DNA of 64,000 nucleotides from Bacteroidetes Order II. bacterium. GTDB lineage: Bacteria; Bacteroidota; Rhodothermia; Rhodothermales; UBA2364. The translations under genes and the position numbers were made by a program. The notes under the pieces were generated by a model. That model worked only from the letters and a program-made list of their open reading frames with translations. It ran no database searches and was not told the DNA's origin. Below are positions 33,677-43,377 of the stretch, piece by piece (position 1 is the stretch's first letter; each line of letters begins with the position of its first letter). Location: assembly GCA_016788705.1 (NCBI GenBank), contig JAEUSQ010000014.1, forward strand, positions 1-64,000, given 5' to 3'.

Positions 33677-34414
33677 ATGAAAATTGCGCTCAATGGGGCC
33701 TCTGGACGTATGGGGCAAGCGATTGCTTTGCTGTTGAAAGAGGGTGGAACACATGACCTTGTGGCCTGCTTTGATGCGGAAGCCCCTTTGCTAACCGAGC
33801 ACGAAATGGAGGTTATGAACGAGGCAGACGTAGTTATAGACTTCTCGCATCCTGCCGTAGTGATGGACCACATCCACCGTTACTGCCTTTGGGGGTTTGA
33901 TGCCGTCATTGGCACAACGGGCTGGTACAACAAAATGGAACAGGTGAGAGATTGGGTAGAAGAAGGTCAAATAGGTCTCTTGTATGCCCCCAATTTTTCG
34001 ATGGGGGTCGCCCTCTTGGTAAAAGCCCTGAATGCTGTTTTACCCACCTTAGAACACCTGAATGAATTTGATGCGTATGTACACGAGTGGCACCATACAG
34101 GAAAAGTGGATAGCCCTTCTGGAACCGCGCTTAAATTAGCCCAAACCATCTTAGAGGGCCTTTCCCGCAAAACACACCTGAGCACAGAAGCCCAGCATGG
34201 CGCAATAGACCCCGCAGCCCTGCATGTTACCTCGACGCGGGTGGGTCATGTTTTTGGGGAGCACTATGCGGGATTTGATAGCCCTTACGAGCAGTTACTG
34301 TTTCGGCACGAGGCAAAAAGTCGGGCGGTTTTTGCTGCCGGAGCGATCCGCGCCGCCGAGTGGTTACAAGGTAAATCTGGCTTATTCACCTTGCAGGACG
34401 TTTTGGGAGATTAA
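33677..34414 (+). CDS. dapB: 4-hydroxy-tetrahydrodipicolinate reductase
   Basis: The 245-residue enzyme of lysine/diaminopimelate synthesis has the NAD(P)-binding loop GASGRMGQAI (8-17), VIDFSHP, and the catalytic/substrate motif EWHHTGKVDSPSGTALKLA (His and Lys pair). Length is normal for the short DapB form seen in Bacteroidota. It follows cdaA by 42 nt and precedes the small membrane protein gene by about 20 nt. Confidence 0.93.
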   Translation: MKIALNGASGRMGQAIALLLKEGGTHDLVACFDAEAPLLTEHEMEVMNEADVVIDFSHPAVVMDHIHRYCLWGFDAVIGTTGWYNKMEQVRDWVEEGQIGLLYAPNFSMGVALLVKALNAVLPTLEHLNEFDAYVHEWHHTGKVDSPSGTALKLAQTILEGLSRKTHLSTEAQHGAIDPAALHVTSTRVGHVFGEHYAGFDSPYEQLLFRHEAKSRAVFAAGAIRAAEWLQGKSGLFTLQDVLGD

Positions 34415-34435
34415 TCCTTAACCCGAAAGACAACC

Positions 34436-34801
34436 ATGAAACTCAGGTACTTTTTTTTAATCGCTTTATTCGCTCTTGTGGGCTATCTGGCCTATACCAA
34501 CCCGAACGAAGCTGAATTTCGGACGTTTTCTCGGGATATGGTGGAAAAATTCTTCCGCGAACGTACCCAACTGCCGGACCACTCAATGAGTGGCCTGATT
34601 CAAGATCTAGCCAGTGTTTTGGCGGGTCAGATGGCTGAAAGTTTGGTACAACGGGAAAACTATTTTTTATTCAGTTTTTTCACCCTGGAAGTACCTGATG
34701 CCTTTGCCCATCATAATTGGCGATTTTTGGGGATTGGTGGGTATTTCATTCCACTTGAAAGGCCGGAATTTCTCGAAAATAACCCACATTTACACCCTTA
34801 A
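34436..34801 (+). CDS. Small single-pass membrane protein, DUF4359-like
   Basis: The 121 residues have an N-terminal membrane or signal segment (MKLRYFFLIALFALVGYLAY). A TNPNEAEFRTFSRDM block and a RENYFLFSFFTLEV block followed by FLGIGGYFIPL resemble DUF4359 proteins. The assignment to that family is tentative and no function is known. It sits between dapB and glyA, 44 nt before the latter, in a probable operon. Confidence 0.6.
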   Translation: MKLRYFFLIALFALVGYLAYTNPNEAEFRTFSRDMVEKFFRERTQLPDHSMSGLIQDLASVLAGQMAESLVQRENYFLFSFFTLEVPDAFAHHNWRFLGIGGYFIPLERPEFLENNPHLHP

Positions 34802-34845
34802 CTGGGTTATCTTCGACCCAATCCTAAATTCAAACCCTTGCAAAC

Positions 34846-36153
34846 ATGCAATATTTGCCCCTTCACGACCCCGAAGTTTTTGCGGCCATCGGCCAAGAAG
34901 TTGACCGCCAGAACAATGGGGTGGAACTGATTGCTTCAGAAAATTTTGTTTCACTGGCTGTACTGGAGGCCGCAGGATCGGTACTGACCAATAAGTACGC
35001 CGAGGGCTTGCCCGGAAAACGCTACTATGGCGGATGCCAGTTTGTGGATATCGTAGAAGACTTAGCCCGAAATCGTGCCAAACAGCTTTTCAATGCCGAT
35101 TGGGTGAACGTCCAGCCCCATTCTGGTGCATCTGCAAACGCTGCGGTTTACCTTTCCTTGCTCCAACCCGGAGACACGTTATTGGGGTTGGATTTGGCAC
35201 ATGGCGGCCACCTGACACATGGTAGCCCGGCAAATTTTTCGGGTATCACGTACAATGCCGTGTTCTATGGCGTAGAAAAGGACGGCCCCCTTGCTGGTCG
35301 GATCAATATGGACAAGGTGCGGGAAAAAGCACGCGCCGTTCGGCCCAAGATGATCTCCATTGGTGCAAGTGCTTATACCCGTGACTTCGACTATACCGCC
35401 TTCCGCGAGATTGCCGACGAAGTGGGTGCATTCCTCTGGATGGACATGGCGCATACAGCGGGCCTCATTGCGGCTGGGCTTCTCCAAAACCCATTACCCC
35501 ATGCACATGTGGTTACCACAACGACCCACAAAACCTTACGTGGGCCTCGTGGCGGAATGATCCTCATTGGTCGCGATCACGAGAACACGCTGGGCAAAAC
35601 AGCCCCTAAAACAGGCCGGGTGAAGATGCTCTCGGAATTGATGGACTCGGCGGTGTTTCCGGGGACACAAGGCGGCCCCCTGATGCATATTATTGCTGCA
35701 AAAGCCGTTGCATTTAAAGAAGCACTCGCACCTTCATTCAAAACATACAGCGAACAAGTTATCCAGAATGCACAGGCCATGGCAAACGCCTTCCTCGAAA
35801 AAGGCTACAACCTCGTTTCTGGCGGAACCGACAATCATTTGCTGCTTATTGACTTACGCAACAAAAACATTACCGGAAAACAAGCAGAGGAAGCACTGGG
35901 AAAGGCGGAAATTACCGTCAACAAAAATATGGTTCCTTACGACACCCAAAGCCCGTTTGTCACTTCTGGTATTCGTATTGGGTCTCCAGCCATGACCACA
36001 CGGGGATTGATGGAAGCAGATTTTGTTCACTTGGTAGAACTCATGGATCGCGTACTTTCTGATCCAACTAACGAAATGGTGCAAGATGCTGTCCGCTCGG
36101 AAGTGCATGATTTTTGCCACCGCTTCCCACTCTATGACCTAACCACCTCCTAA
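34846..36153 (+). CDS. glyA: Serine hydroxymethyltransferase
   Basis: The 435-residue PLP enzyme converts serine and tetrahydrofolate to glycine and 5,10-methylene-tetrahydrofolate. Recognised by [25 protein letters not shown], the PLP-lysine motif [14 protein letters not shown] (Lys near 229) and [14 protein letters not shown] near the C terminus. Length is slightly longer than E. coli GlyA (417). A bidirectional terminator follows, so this is probably the last gene of the cdaA-glyA run. Confidence 0.96.
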   Translation: MQYLPLHDPEVFAAIGQEVDRQNNGVELIASENFVSLAVLEAAGSVLTNKYAEGLPGKRYYGGCQFVDIVEDLARNRAKQLFNADWVNVQPHSGASANAAVYLSLLQPGDTLLGLDLAHGGHLTHGSPANFSGITYNAVFYGVEKDGPLAGRINMDKVREKARAVRPKMISIGASAYTRDFDYTAFREIADEVGAFLWMDMAHTAGLIAAGLLQNPLPHAHVVTTTTHKTLRGPRGGMILIGRDHENTLGKTAPKTGRVKMLSELMDSAVFPGTQGGPLMHIIAAKAVAFKEALAPSFKTYSEQVIQNAQAMANAFLEKGYNLVSGGTDNHLLLIDLRNKNITGKQAEEALGKAEITVNKNMVPYDTQSPFVTSGIRIGSPAMTTRGLMEADFVHLVELMDRVLSDPTNEMVQDAVRSEVHDFCHRFPLYDLTTS

Positions 36154-36170
36154 GCGTGGTTCAGATATAC

Positions 36171-36206
36171 AAAAAAAGCGCACGTTTCATGCCGTGCGCT
36201 TTTTTA
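36171..36206. terminator. Bidirectional terminator between glyA and the convergent exported protein gene
   Basis: GCGCACG (36178-36184) pairs with CGTGCGC (36193-36199), flanked by A7 on the left and T6 on the right, so it can serve both converging transcripts. Confidence 0.9.
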
Positions 36207-36227
36207 TTTAGTATTATCGGGCATACG

Positions 36228-37781
36228 TTATAAATCAGGCGAAAAGCCCGGAACCAATTGCCGAATATGTGTATCCGAAAGGGCATCGGGGATGCCAGCA
36301 CCCAAACGGTCGTACTTTTTCGCGATGGCATCCACCTTATCGCGGCAGGTTTGTACGGCACGTACCAAGTCGGCATATTCTGTCTGGAACTCATTCCGGG
36401 TTCGTTTTTCTTTGGCATTATATCGGACGGCATAGGTAGCAGCCCGAACCCTCAGATCAATCAGTGACTCAATAAGTTTGTCGCTATCGGTGGTGAATTG
36501 TGTTGGATTTGGAAAAATGGTGGTGCGTTCCAAACTGGCCAAAAGTGCCGTAAGTCCGCCCCCAACAGCCGAACCCCAGATTTGTGGTGTACCTTTGGTG
36601 GCAGCCCCCATGATGGCCGTAGCTGCACTTATGACAGCCGTCAAAACGGCCCTACGGTTTTTGGATCGTTCGGCTTTACTGGCCCGCTGACTTAGTACCT
36701 GCTGCAAATCTTGTATCCGGTCAATTTCCCGCGCCGAGTTTTCCAATACATCCCGGTATTGATTATAGAGTGAACCATGATCGGGTGCATCCAATACATC
36801 CAGTTCCACAGGCAAGTCTGCACGTTTACCATTCCGGTCCACGACAAACAACGTAAACTTCAGGGTCTGCTTTTTGACCGCCGCATCCGATGAAATAAAC
36901 GTAAAAGGAGGCGTCCACGAAAAGGTATATACATTCCCTTCTTGGCTCAACTGATAACCCTCTGGTGGATTTCCTTCTATGCCCATAGGGGCTAAGTCAT
37001 CCAAGCCGTCTGGATCATAAACCTGTGCACGCAATAGAAAAGGCTCCGCCTCCCGGACCTCACGTTTTCCGGAGAGTTGGGTGATGGCGGGCGGCAAACC
37101 AGCATCGTATTTAGACAACGTAAGCGTCTGAACGATTTCTGCCTCGCCATCGGTCAGTTTAAAAGAAATACTGATAGGTAAGCGGTCGTATTGGGTGGGG
37201 GTTGCCGTCCATTGAAACACACCTCGGTTAGAAAGGGAAGCCCCAGAAGGCATAGGACCCGACTGTTCGAAGCGCAACAGGTCGTTGTCTTCGTCGGTTG
37301 CGTTTAGCTCATGCGTAATCCGTACATTGGGCAGAATGGTCACATAAAGAGACGTGGGATCGATCTTAGGACTACGGTTTACCTGTCGCACATTTAGCAG
37401 CACTTTCTTGGAAATAGCCACCCCTTCTGCATCCCGAACAGAGAAAAACAACTCTATTGGCCTGATGCGGTTTTGCGTGGTAGCCACGTCGAAGCCCGGA
37501 GTCCACTTAAACAAATTATCAGTAAGTGAGCTACCAGCGGGGAAGGGCGAAGAAGACTCGAACAGGTATGGCTCGCGTCCTCCCGTAGCTTCCAATATCA
37601 AACGAACAGCTTCCCCTTCGTTTACCGTAAGCGGTTCTTGGGGCACCAGCAGATGAAGAGGCGCTTTCAACAAGGTATCGGGAAGCGCTCGAAAAAAAGG
37701 AAAAGCGTCTGCTTGGGCATATACGGGCAAAATAGTTGACCACCAAAGCCAAAGCATTAGGCATAAAGAACGAACTTTCAT
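36228..37781 (-). CDS. Exported protein with Ig-like/cadherin-type domains and coiled-coil tail
   Basis: The 517 residues have a signal peptide (cleavage near VYAQ, residue 22). Residues about 45-330 contain three beta-sandwich Ig-like repeats of the He_PIG/putative-Ig type, with NEGEAVRLILEATGG, ATDEDNDLLRFEQSG and FSWTPPF motifs. Residues about 335-515 are helical, with a hydrophobic Ala/Gly segment (TAVISAATAIMGAATKG, a possible membrane helix) and a long charged helix. It is probably a periplasmic or surface protein. Function and partner are not recognised. Confidence 0.65.
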   Translation of the reverse strand: MKVRSLCLMLWLWWSTILPVYAQADAFPFFRALPDTLLKAPLHLLVPQEPLTVNEGEAVRLILEATGGREPYLFESSSPFPAGSSLTDNLFKWTPGFDVATTQNRIRPIELFFSVRDAEGVAISKKVLLNVRQVNRSPKIDPTSLYVTILPNVRITHELNATDEDNDLLRFEQSGPMPSGASLSNRGVFQWTATPTQYDRLPISISFKLTDGEAEIVQTLTLSKYDAGLPPAITQLSGKREVREAEPFLLRAQVYDPDGLDDLAPMGIEGNPPEGYQLSQEGNVYTFSWTPPFTFISSDAAVKKQTLKFTLFVVDRNGKRADLPVELDVLDAPDHGSLYNQYRDVLENSAREIDRIQDLQQVLSQRASKAERSKNRRAVLTAVISAATAIMGAATKGTPQIWGSAVGGGLTALLASLERTTIFPNPTQFTTDSDKLIESLIDLRVRAATYAVRYNAKEKRTRNEFQTEYADLVRAVQTCRDKVDAIAKKYDRLGAGIPDALSDTHIRQLVPGFSPDL

Positions 37782-37902
37782 GCTAAACTTAGACCATTAA
37801 ACAAAACAAGAAGTAACAACGATTCGGAAGTGGTGGTAGGGTATATACGTTATTTTAAAGTACGGATTTCACGATTAAATTTCAAGAACAGGCATTAGAG
37901 GC

Positions 37903-39873
37903 CTACCAACGCCATAAAACACCGATGGAAATATGAGGAAACAATTGGGTACGCCCCTTCCGCGCTGCATGAAGTACTTCCGGAATATCCGGTAGGGTCT
38001 GGTGGAATTGTTGACGGATGTTCTGATATTGGAGCCAACCTTCTGCGTGAAGAGAAGAACCTTTGCCAAGTGGAAAGACCACCGCCGTCGTAGGCCCTAA
38101 TTGTCGGATAACTTCCCATCCTGCTCCCGATAGGGCTTTGCGAATGGGCTTACCATCAGCCCCTAAGGTGGGTTCTCCATTTCCGTCCCATTGGTCATAG
38201 TATAGCGTGAGGTTTTGGTTATAATCTTGCCGGAGGAAGAGCCGGACACCCACTTCAGCCGTCCAAGTGGTTCCAACACGATAACGTGCCCATCCGCTAT
38301 ATGTTTGCACGGTATCAAACGGAATTTCGGCAAAAGCGGCCCATAGCAGTCGTCCCAACCTCAAATCACTAAAATCAGATGCCAGACTCAGCCGGCTTTC
38401 GTCTGACCAACGGTGTTCGATGGTTGTATCAAAGCGCAATTCGCGGGCAGATTGGTCATTTTTGAGTCGTCCGGCCAATTCAAAATCATCAACAGTATAA
38501 GTAGCCCGCACCTCTGGAGAGAAGGTAATACGGGTTTGATCGGCGGGCAGCCAGCGGATAGTCGGCCGCCAGCGCAAGGAATGCTGGATATTGTTTTCTA
38601 TGGAGCGGTCCGCTTTCAGATAAACCGTATGGTAGTAGGTGCCTAAAACCTGAAACTGTGCCATCAGAGACGGGGCCACTTGCCAAACAAGACGAAGTTC
38701 GCCATTATGGAACACTTCATCGCGGTCGTCAGGATTGGTTTCTGGGGTGTCGTGTCTCAAAATACTGGAAGCACCGTTGGCCTGAAGTTGTAAGCGCGAT
38801 GTCACAGGTAAGTGAATTTGGGTATTCAGCGCAAAGGTTCCCCGCTCAAAATTGGTTTTGCGAAGTTGCTCTCCCCACGATGCCGGCAGATTAAACCCGA
38901 CGGCCAAACGCCTTGCCTCTGCCTCAGCACCCCACTGAGCGGCCAAACGAAGCCGGACATTTCGTTGATGATAGGCCACACCAACTTCCCCATTCAGGCG
39001 TTGACGATTCAGGTTGGTATTGGGCGAAAGGGCCTCTTCCGGATGCTGTATGATGCGAATCCGGCGGTTATTCGCGGCAAAATCCGCCGAACCTATAAAT
39101 GCAAGATGTTTTGAGATGGGTGTTTGAAAATTCAACCCGGCTTCCAATGTGTCACTCAAGATGGCCTCTATCATTTCCCCTCGCACATCGGGTGTTTGCT
39201 GTTGAAAAACCGCTTCTTGATAGGTATCTCGTCTCAGTGTAGCAAATTTCGCACGGACCTGAAAGGCTTGTGCTCCTTTTTGACGGCTAAAACCTGTACG
39301 AACCGATATTCCATGGTTTTGTCTGGGCTGGATTTTTTGGTAATCTGCCTCTCCCGAAACGTTCAGTGTACTTCCTTCTTCCAAAACTGGCACTGCCTCG
39401 AAGCGGAACCCAAGTGCAGGCCCACTATCCAGTCGCAATATCGGAATTCCTTGTAGATCCGGAATCCCCTGTCTTCGGTCCCAAGCAAAACCCATCAGGG
39501 GAAGTACCCGCCAAGTCGCATTTTTCTGATATTGAACGCCCGCCAACACCTCTTGAGACCAAACATTATTCTGACTAAATAAAGCGGTACGGTTAAGAAG
39601 TACCGTTTCTACATATGGACTTAGGCTGCGATTCAATTGAAAAAAAGTCAGGTTTTCATCGCGCCAAGCGGTGGTATTTCCCAAAACCAGGGCCTCTGAA
39701 GCAAAGCGATTACGCAACAAAAAGTATCCTTTGGGAAAAGCCTGACGAAGATTTACGTCGGCCTGCCATCTGTATCGGTTGGTCGCATGTTCAAACCGAG
39801 TCTCAACTTGGGCGTTCGTCACCAAAAGGGAACACGACCATACTAAGCCCAACAAACGCAGGTACCGCTTCAT
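37903..39873 (-). CDS. Outer-membrane beta-barrel-like protein
   Basis: Start chosen at the ATG giving MKRYLRLLGLVWSCSLLV, with predicted cleavage after VTNAQ. The longer frame would add 33 residues from the VanZ gene overlap. The protein has 656 residues dominated by alternating strands with abundant aromatic and charged residues, and it ends in an aromatic residue (HISIGVLWRW), typical of outer membrane barrels. No named family was recognised. It lies 2 nt after the VanZ-like gene, on the same strand, and is probably co-transcribed with it and the NAD(P)HX repair gene. Confidence 0.65.
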   Translation of the reverse strand: MKRYLRLLGLVWSCSLLVTNAQVETRFEHATNRYRWQADVNLRQAFPKGYFLLRNRFASEALVLGNTTAWRDENLTFFQLNRSLSPYVETVLLNRTALFSQNNVWSQEVLAGVQYQKNATWRVLPLMGFAWDRRQGIPDLQGIPILRLDSGPALGFRFEAVPVLEEGSTLNVSGEADYQKIQPRQNHGISVRTGFSRQKGAQAFQVRAKFATLRRDTYQEAVFQQQTPDVRGEMIEAILSDTLEAGLNFQTPISKHLAFIGSADFAANNRRIRIIQHPEEALSPNTNLNRQRLNGEVGVAYHQRNVRLRLAAQWGAEAEARRLAVGFNLPASWGEQLRKTNFERGTFALNTQIHLPVTSRLQLQANGASSILRHDTPETNPDDRDEVFHNGELRLVWQVAPSLMAQFQVLGTYYHTVYLKADRSIENNIQHSLRWRPTIRWLPADQTRITFSPEVRATYTVDDFELAGRLKNDQSARELRFDTTIEHRWSDESRLSLASDFSDLRLGRLLWAAFAEIPFDTVQTYSGWARYRVGTTWTAEVGVRLFLRQDYNQNLTLYYDQWDGNGEPTLGADGKPIRKALSGAGWEVIRQLGPTTAVVFPLGKGSSLHAEGWLQYQNIRQQFHQTLPDIPEVLHAARKGRTQLFPHISIGVLWRW

Positions 39874-39875
39874 AA

Positions 39876-40238
39876 TCAGGGCAGGGGTTGTTTTTTGGAA
39901 GACCTCCGCAAAAACCTCCACAATGTCACGCCCGCCAATGCCCCCAGCCCGTCCGCCAATGCATCTGCCCACTCAAATGCCCGCTTAGAGGGAATCAGAT
40001 AAGGCAACCAATATTCTTGATGTACTTCGATCAACAGGCCAAAAGCAAACCCAAGCCCCACCACAATCATTGGTTGGATGGTAGATGATTCCAGCACCAA
40101 GAATGCCCAAACCATCAAAATAACAAAGTGTAGGAATTTATCTGCGGTAAAAATGGCCATGTCCGGTATGGCGCTACTCGGTACCGAACAACCCAGAATG
40201 ATCAGAAAAGTCCAAAAAAATAAAAGTGCTTTTTTCAA
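39876..40238 (-). CDS. VanZ-family membrane protein
   Basis: The 120 residues have four hydrophobic segments and the VanZ-like pattern: DKFLHFVILMVWAFLV, then a FGLLIEVHQEYWLPYLI helix with conserved acidic residue, and DALADGLGALAGV at the end. The family is of unknown function despite the name. Its start overlaps the stop of the NAD(P)HX repair gene (4 nt), indicating co-translation. Confidence 0.78.
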   Translation of the reverse strand: MKKALLFFWTFLIILGCSVPSSAIPDMAIFTADKFLHFVILMVWAFLVLESSTIQPMIVVGLGFAFGLLIEVHQEYWLPYLIPSKRAFEWADALADGLGALAGVTLWRFLRRSSKKQPLP

Positions 40239-41806
40239 GTAGTTGACGTTTGGATTTCATACAAAACGCGGGGTAATTCTTCCAATAAATCGGAGGCAAT
40301 CATACCCGCCATCGCATTCCGTTTAATGTATCGGTCAGAGGCTTTGCCGGCCAAAAAATAACCACAAACAGCCGCCTCGAATGGTGGAAGCCCTTGTGCC
40401 AATAAACCCGCCACGCATCCCGCCAATACATCCCCTGTTCCTGCGGATGCAGCAGCCGGATTTCCCGTTGGGTTGATAGAAACCCGGCCATCGGGAGAAG
40501 CTACTAGCCCCGGAAAACCTTTGAGCAAAATGACACAGTTCCACTCTTGTGCATACTTCCGAACGAGCGAGAAACGAGCCGCCTCGTCTAACTGGGGATC
40601 ACCGACCAATTTCTTGAACTCTCCCCAATGTGGGGTAAGTACCCATTTTCCTTGTGCATGTTTTTGAAGCAGATTCGGACTTTCGGCCAACGCTGTCAGA
40701 CCATCGGCGTCTATTACCATCGGATCCGGATATTGTGTAAGCCAGTATCTAATAAATTGTTTGGTCGAAATGGCACGGCCCAATCCTGGCCCAACCAACA
40801 TGGCCCGTGCTTTTTCCAAACGTTTTTGTACCACTTCCAAGCCAGATGGATCCAACCCACCGTCGGGTGCTTCAGGAAGGGCAAGGGTCATGGCCGTAGT
40901 AAATTTACGGGCGAGGATGGCTTGTGAGGCCGAAGACGTGGCACAAATTACGCCACCAGCTCCTACACGTTCCGCAGCCCATGTACACAACGTAGCCGCT
41001 CCGGTCATCTCCGGTGATCCGGCCAAAGTCATCAGATAACCGACACGATACTTATGATCCAGATTGGTGCGCACAGGTATCATTTTCTGTACCCATTTTT
41101 CTGTAGGAAGCCATGCACCGCCTTCAGAACGGGCCTGTTCTTGTATAAGATGTGCTGGAATACCGATTTCCAAAAGATCCAGACCTCCTGTAAAGTTGCC
41201 GCCCTCTCCCAGCCACAAACCTGTTTTATAGGCGGCAATAACATAGGTATGGCGTGCCTTTACGGCAACTCCGAGCGCGTACCCCGTGGTAGCATCCAAG
41301 CCACTCGGCACGTCCACCGAGACAATAGGTTCTGACTGTTGGTTGAGCCACTGAATGATGGATGCATGGGGTTCTCTTACATCCGAATGCAGGCCCGTGC
41401 CAAGTAAGGCATCCACCCATACATCTGGCCGAGGCAAACTATACAATACTTCGGGGCCCGAATAATACCAAAAGTGTAAGGGGGCAGTGGGGTCTTTTTG
41501 CTGGATCTCGGCAAGTAATAGAAGGTTTTGGCGGACGTCGGGTGTGGCTTCTTCAGGTGTACCGACAAATACCACCCTTGTACGAATGCCTTGTGCTACC
41601 AGATTTCGGGCGATGACCAAACCATCGCCACCATTGTTGCCTTTTCCACAGAGGATATTGACCTGACGTGGTTGGAATTGCTGTTTGATACATTGGGCTG
41701 TGGCGCGTCCAGCAGATTCCATGAGGGTAAAACCGGGAATGCCAAACTGCTGAATGGTGGCCTCGTCTGCCCGTTGCATGGCCGCAGAGGAGAGAAGGGG
41801 GATCAT
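40235..41806 (-). CDS. nnr: Bifunctional NAD(P)H-hydrate epimerase / ADP-dependent dehydratase
   Basis: The 523-residue repair enzyme for hydrated NAD(P)H has two domains. The N-terminal epimerase (about 1-215) has ILCGKGNNGGDGLV (51-64), and the C-terminal ribokinase-like dehydratase (about 225-523) has VLTPHWGEFKKL and NPTGNPAAASAGTGDVLAG. Both halves appear intact. The stop overlaps the VanZ-like gene by 4 nt, so it probably leads a three-gene transcript with VanZ and the barrel-like protein. Confidence 0.93.
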   Translation of the reverse strand: MIPLLSSAAMQRADEATIQQFGIPGFTLMESAGRATAQCIKQQFQPRQVNILCGKGNNGGDGLVIARNLVAQGIRTRVVFVGTPEEATPDVRQNLLLLAEIQQKDPTAPLHFWYYSGPEVLYSLPRPDVWVDALLGTGLHSDVREPHASIIQWLNQQSEPIVSVDVPSGLDATTGYALGVAVKARHTYVIAAYKTGLWLGEGGNFTGGLDLLEIGIPAHLIQEQARSEGGAWLPTEKWVQKMIPVRTNLDHKYRVGYLMTLAGSPEMTGAATLCTWAAERVGAGGVICATSSASQAILARKFTTAMTLALPEAPDGGLDPSGLEVVQKRLEKARAMLVGPGLGRAISTKQFIRYWLTQYPDPMVIDADGLTALAESPNLLQKHAQGKWVLTPHWGEFKKLVGDPQLDEAARFSLVRKYAQEWNCVILLKGFPGLVASPDGRVSINPTGNPAAASAGTGDVLAGCVAGLLAQGLPPFEAAVCGYFLAGKASDRYIKRNAMAGMIASDLLEELPRVLYEIQTSTT

Positions 41807-42209
41807 GTGTGCTCAGATTTTTTTTAGTGAAGGTGTTGTATCTAAAATAGCATGATCTCCCAAAAAAACCGAATAAAACACGATAAAGAAATGGTCGTTA
41901 GGCAATTTTGTAGGGAATGGCCTTGTAAGCAAAAAGAGTACGTTTCAAGTAGGGGCCTTGAAGGGGCAAAATCAAGCAACGTCATTTCTGACGGAACACG
42001 CACATTGATATAAAAGAAAATTTTGAAATACGATGTACAAAAAGCATTTGTACAAGGCGGATATTAGCAGTACCAAACCCTCAACCTTCAACGAGTTTGC
42101 AGGGCAACGCATTGGTCTTCCCGAAAAGCGATACGCTTGAACTCGCCGAAGCCTCACCTTCCCTGATACAAAATCCATACTAGTGGCTGGCGTTTCTTCG
42201 CTCTTGGTC
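41807..42209. other. Gene-free accessory stretch with hairpins
   Basis: No gene is supported across these 403 nt. Two clean inverted repeats are visible: CGTCA/TGACG at 41980-41993 and TGTACAAA/TTTGTACA at 42034-42054 with a 5-nt loop. The open frame on the minus strand (41972-42274) lacks coding features. The composition is more AT-rich than the flanking genes. Confidence 0.5.
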
Positions 42210-42722
42210 TTAGATGCGGTCTGACAAATTAAAGTCTTCCAAAATTTCCCATTCTCCGCCGTCCTTTTGTTCAATAAGGCTAATTTTCTTAAAATTAAGT
42301 TTTATTGGCAACTTTATTGTTCTCACTTTTTTAAAAATCTTGTCTGTACAAGTTGAGTTTCTTGGATGCATCAAAGTTATATGTGCATTTTGTTTTATTG
42401 GATTATGAACAAGTCCATTCAAAATTTGTTTGCGCAAATTGTCAAACTCTTCATTGTCGCTGGTTGCAGGGAGAAAAAGTCCTTTCCCATTATCAAATCT
42501 TTCTACTTTTTCAAATTCAATATTAATATCAATATGTGCCAAACAAAGTATGTTCGATTTTATTTTTTCAATATTTTCAATTTCGTCTTCCCTACATAAA
42601 GTAATATGGGCCTTAATTATTTTAAATTGTATCGGATTAAATTCTTGCCTAATCTGTTCAATAGCTTCAGCATCCTTTGGTTCTACGAATAGGGTCAGTT
42701 GTCTGCGAATATTAGAAATCAT
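42210..42722 (-). CDS. 2H phosphoesterase (LigT/2'-5' RNA ligase-like)
   Basis: Start chosen at the ATG giving MISNIRRQLTLF. An ATG at 42758 adds 12 residues with no support. The protein has 170 residues with the two HxT motifs of the 2H superfamily: KAHITLCRE (His39, Thr41) and NAHITLMHPRN (His114, Thr116). Such enzymes act on cyclic phosphate or 2'-5' linked RNA. It is AT-rich and isolated among chromosome genes, which suggests acquisition. A palindromic attC-like sequence lies just upstream (42749-42815). Confidence 0.85.
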   Translation of the reverse strand: MISNIRRQLTLFVEPKDAEAIEQIRQEFNPIQFKIIKAHITLCREDEIENIEKIKSNILCLAHIDINIEFEKVERFDNGKGLFLPATSDNEEFDNLRKQILNGLVHNPIKQNAHITLMHPRNSTCTDKIFKKVRTIKLPIKLNFKKISLIEQKDGGEWEILEDFNLSDRI

Positions 42723-42748
42723 TTTTGTCTCTTTATTATGGGTCTTTA

Positions 42749-42815
42749 CGCTTATCACTAACGCTCCGGGCTTCGCGAAGGCAGGAGGTAAAACTGTAAG
42801 CGATCTGTTAGCACC
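42749..42815. repeat. attC-like palindromic sequence upstream of the LigT-like gene
   Basis: CGCTTA (42749-42754) and TAAGCG (42797-42802) form a 6-bp stem. TAACG (42759-42763) and GTTAGC (42807-42812) resemble integron core halves, and CTTCGCGAAG (42771-42780) is a perfect central palindrome. The core halves do not match the strict attC consensus (RYYYAAC/GTTRRRY), so this is only attC-like. Confidence 0.3.
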
Positions 42816-42865
42816 AACGTCTATTAATTTGGTACAAATATTTCTATTTGTTTTACCATAATGTT

Positions 42866-43170
42866 TTAATCGAAGTCATAGAATGGCTCAAGTTGCTAGT
42901 ACTCACTCCCTGTGAATCCAATTGGAGCATAAAAGTATAGAAAAGTCCATAATGAACCACTAAAAAGTTTGCTGTGCATACCATCCCCTTCATGAGAAAA
43001 ATAAATCACCTCCGAGGGGTTATAATCAACCGCAATGATGTCACCATTTGGAACATTCATAAATGACAGTTTGTCTTTCCAGATTTTTTCAACCCCATCA
43101 ATTGTATCTTAGTCATTATATTTTGGGTCTAATGAAGCAATTATCCACCATCTAAAACCTGCATATTATT
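42866..43170 (-). pseudogene. SUKH/SMI1-KNR4-type immunity pseudogene
   Basis: Minus-strand translation gives AGFRWWIIASLDPKYND, TAA, then DTIDGVEKIWKDKLSFMNVP, NGDIIAVDYNPSEVIYFSHE, WTFLYFYAPIGFTGSEY, TAG, then QLEPFYDFD and a final TAA (42868-42866). This closely resembles SUKH-domain (SMI1/KNR4) immunity proteins with two in-frame stops. The second stop (TAG) falls where Trp would be expected. The N terminus is missing above about 43160. Read through, the remaining frame is consistent over about 100 codons. Confidence 0.65.
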
Positions 43171-43344
43171 TAGTCAACAAATTTAAGTTTCAATAAACTA
43201 AAATAGAAAATATTTGTGTAAATTATTCTAATGTTATTTTATTAGATTTATATCTAATCTCCGCGTGTCATGATAAAATGAATAATTATTTTAAATCTCA
43301 CAATACTATTTGTTATATTTATATTTAAAAATGAATTTATTTTG

Positions 43345-43377
43345 TTAATTATTATTTAATTATTATTTAATTATTAT
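43345..43377. repeat. Three perfect tandem copies of an 11-bp AT-only repeat
   Basis: TTAATTATTAT occurs three times in a row in an AT-rich stretch (43180-43440) with no gene. The stretch lies between the SUKH pseudogene and the stop of the response regulator gene. Confidence 0.7.

Noticed and set aside
41972-42274. Open frame of 100 residues in the gap before the LigT-like gene
   Set aside because: No conserved motif, start or coding character is visible, and it overlaps the end of the LigT-like gene.
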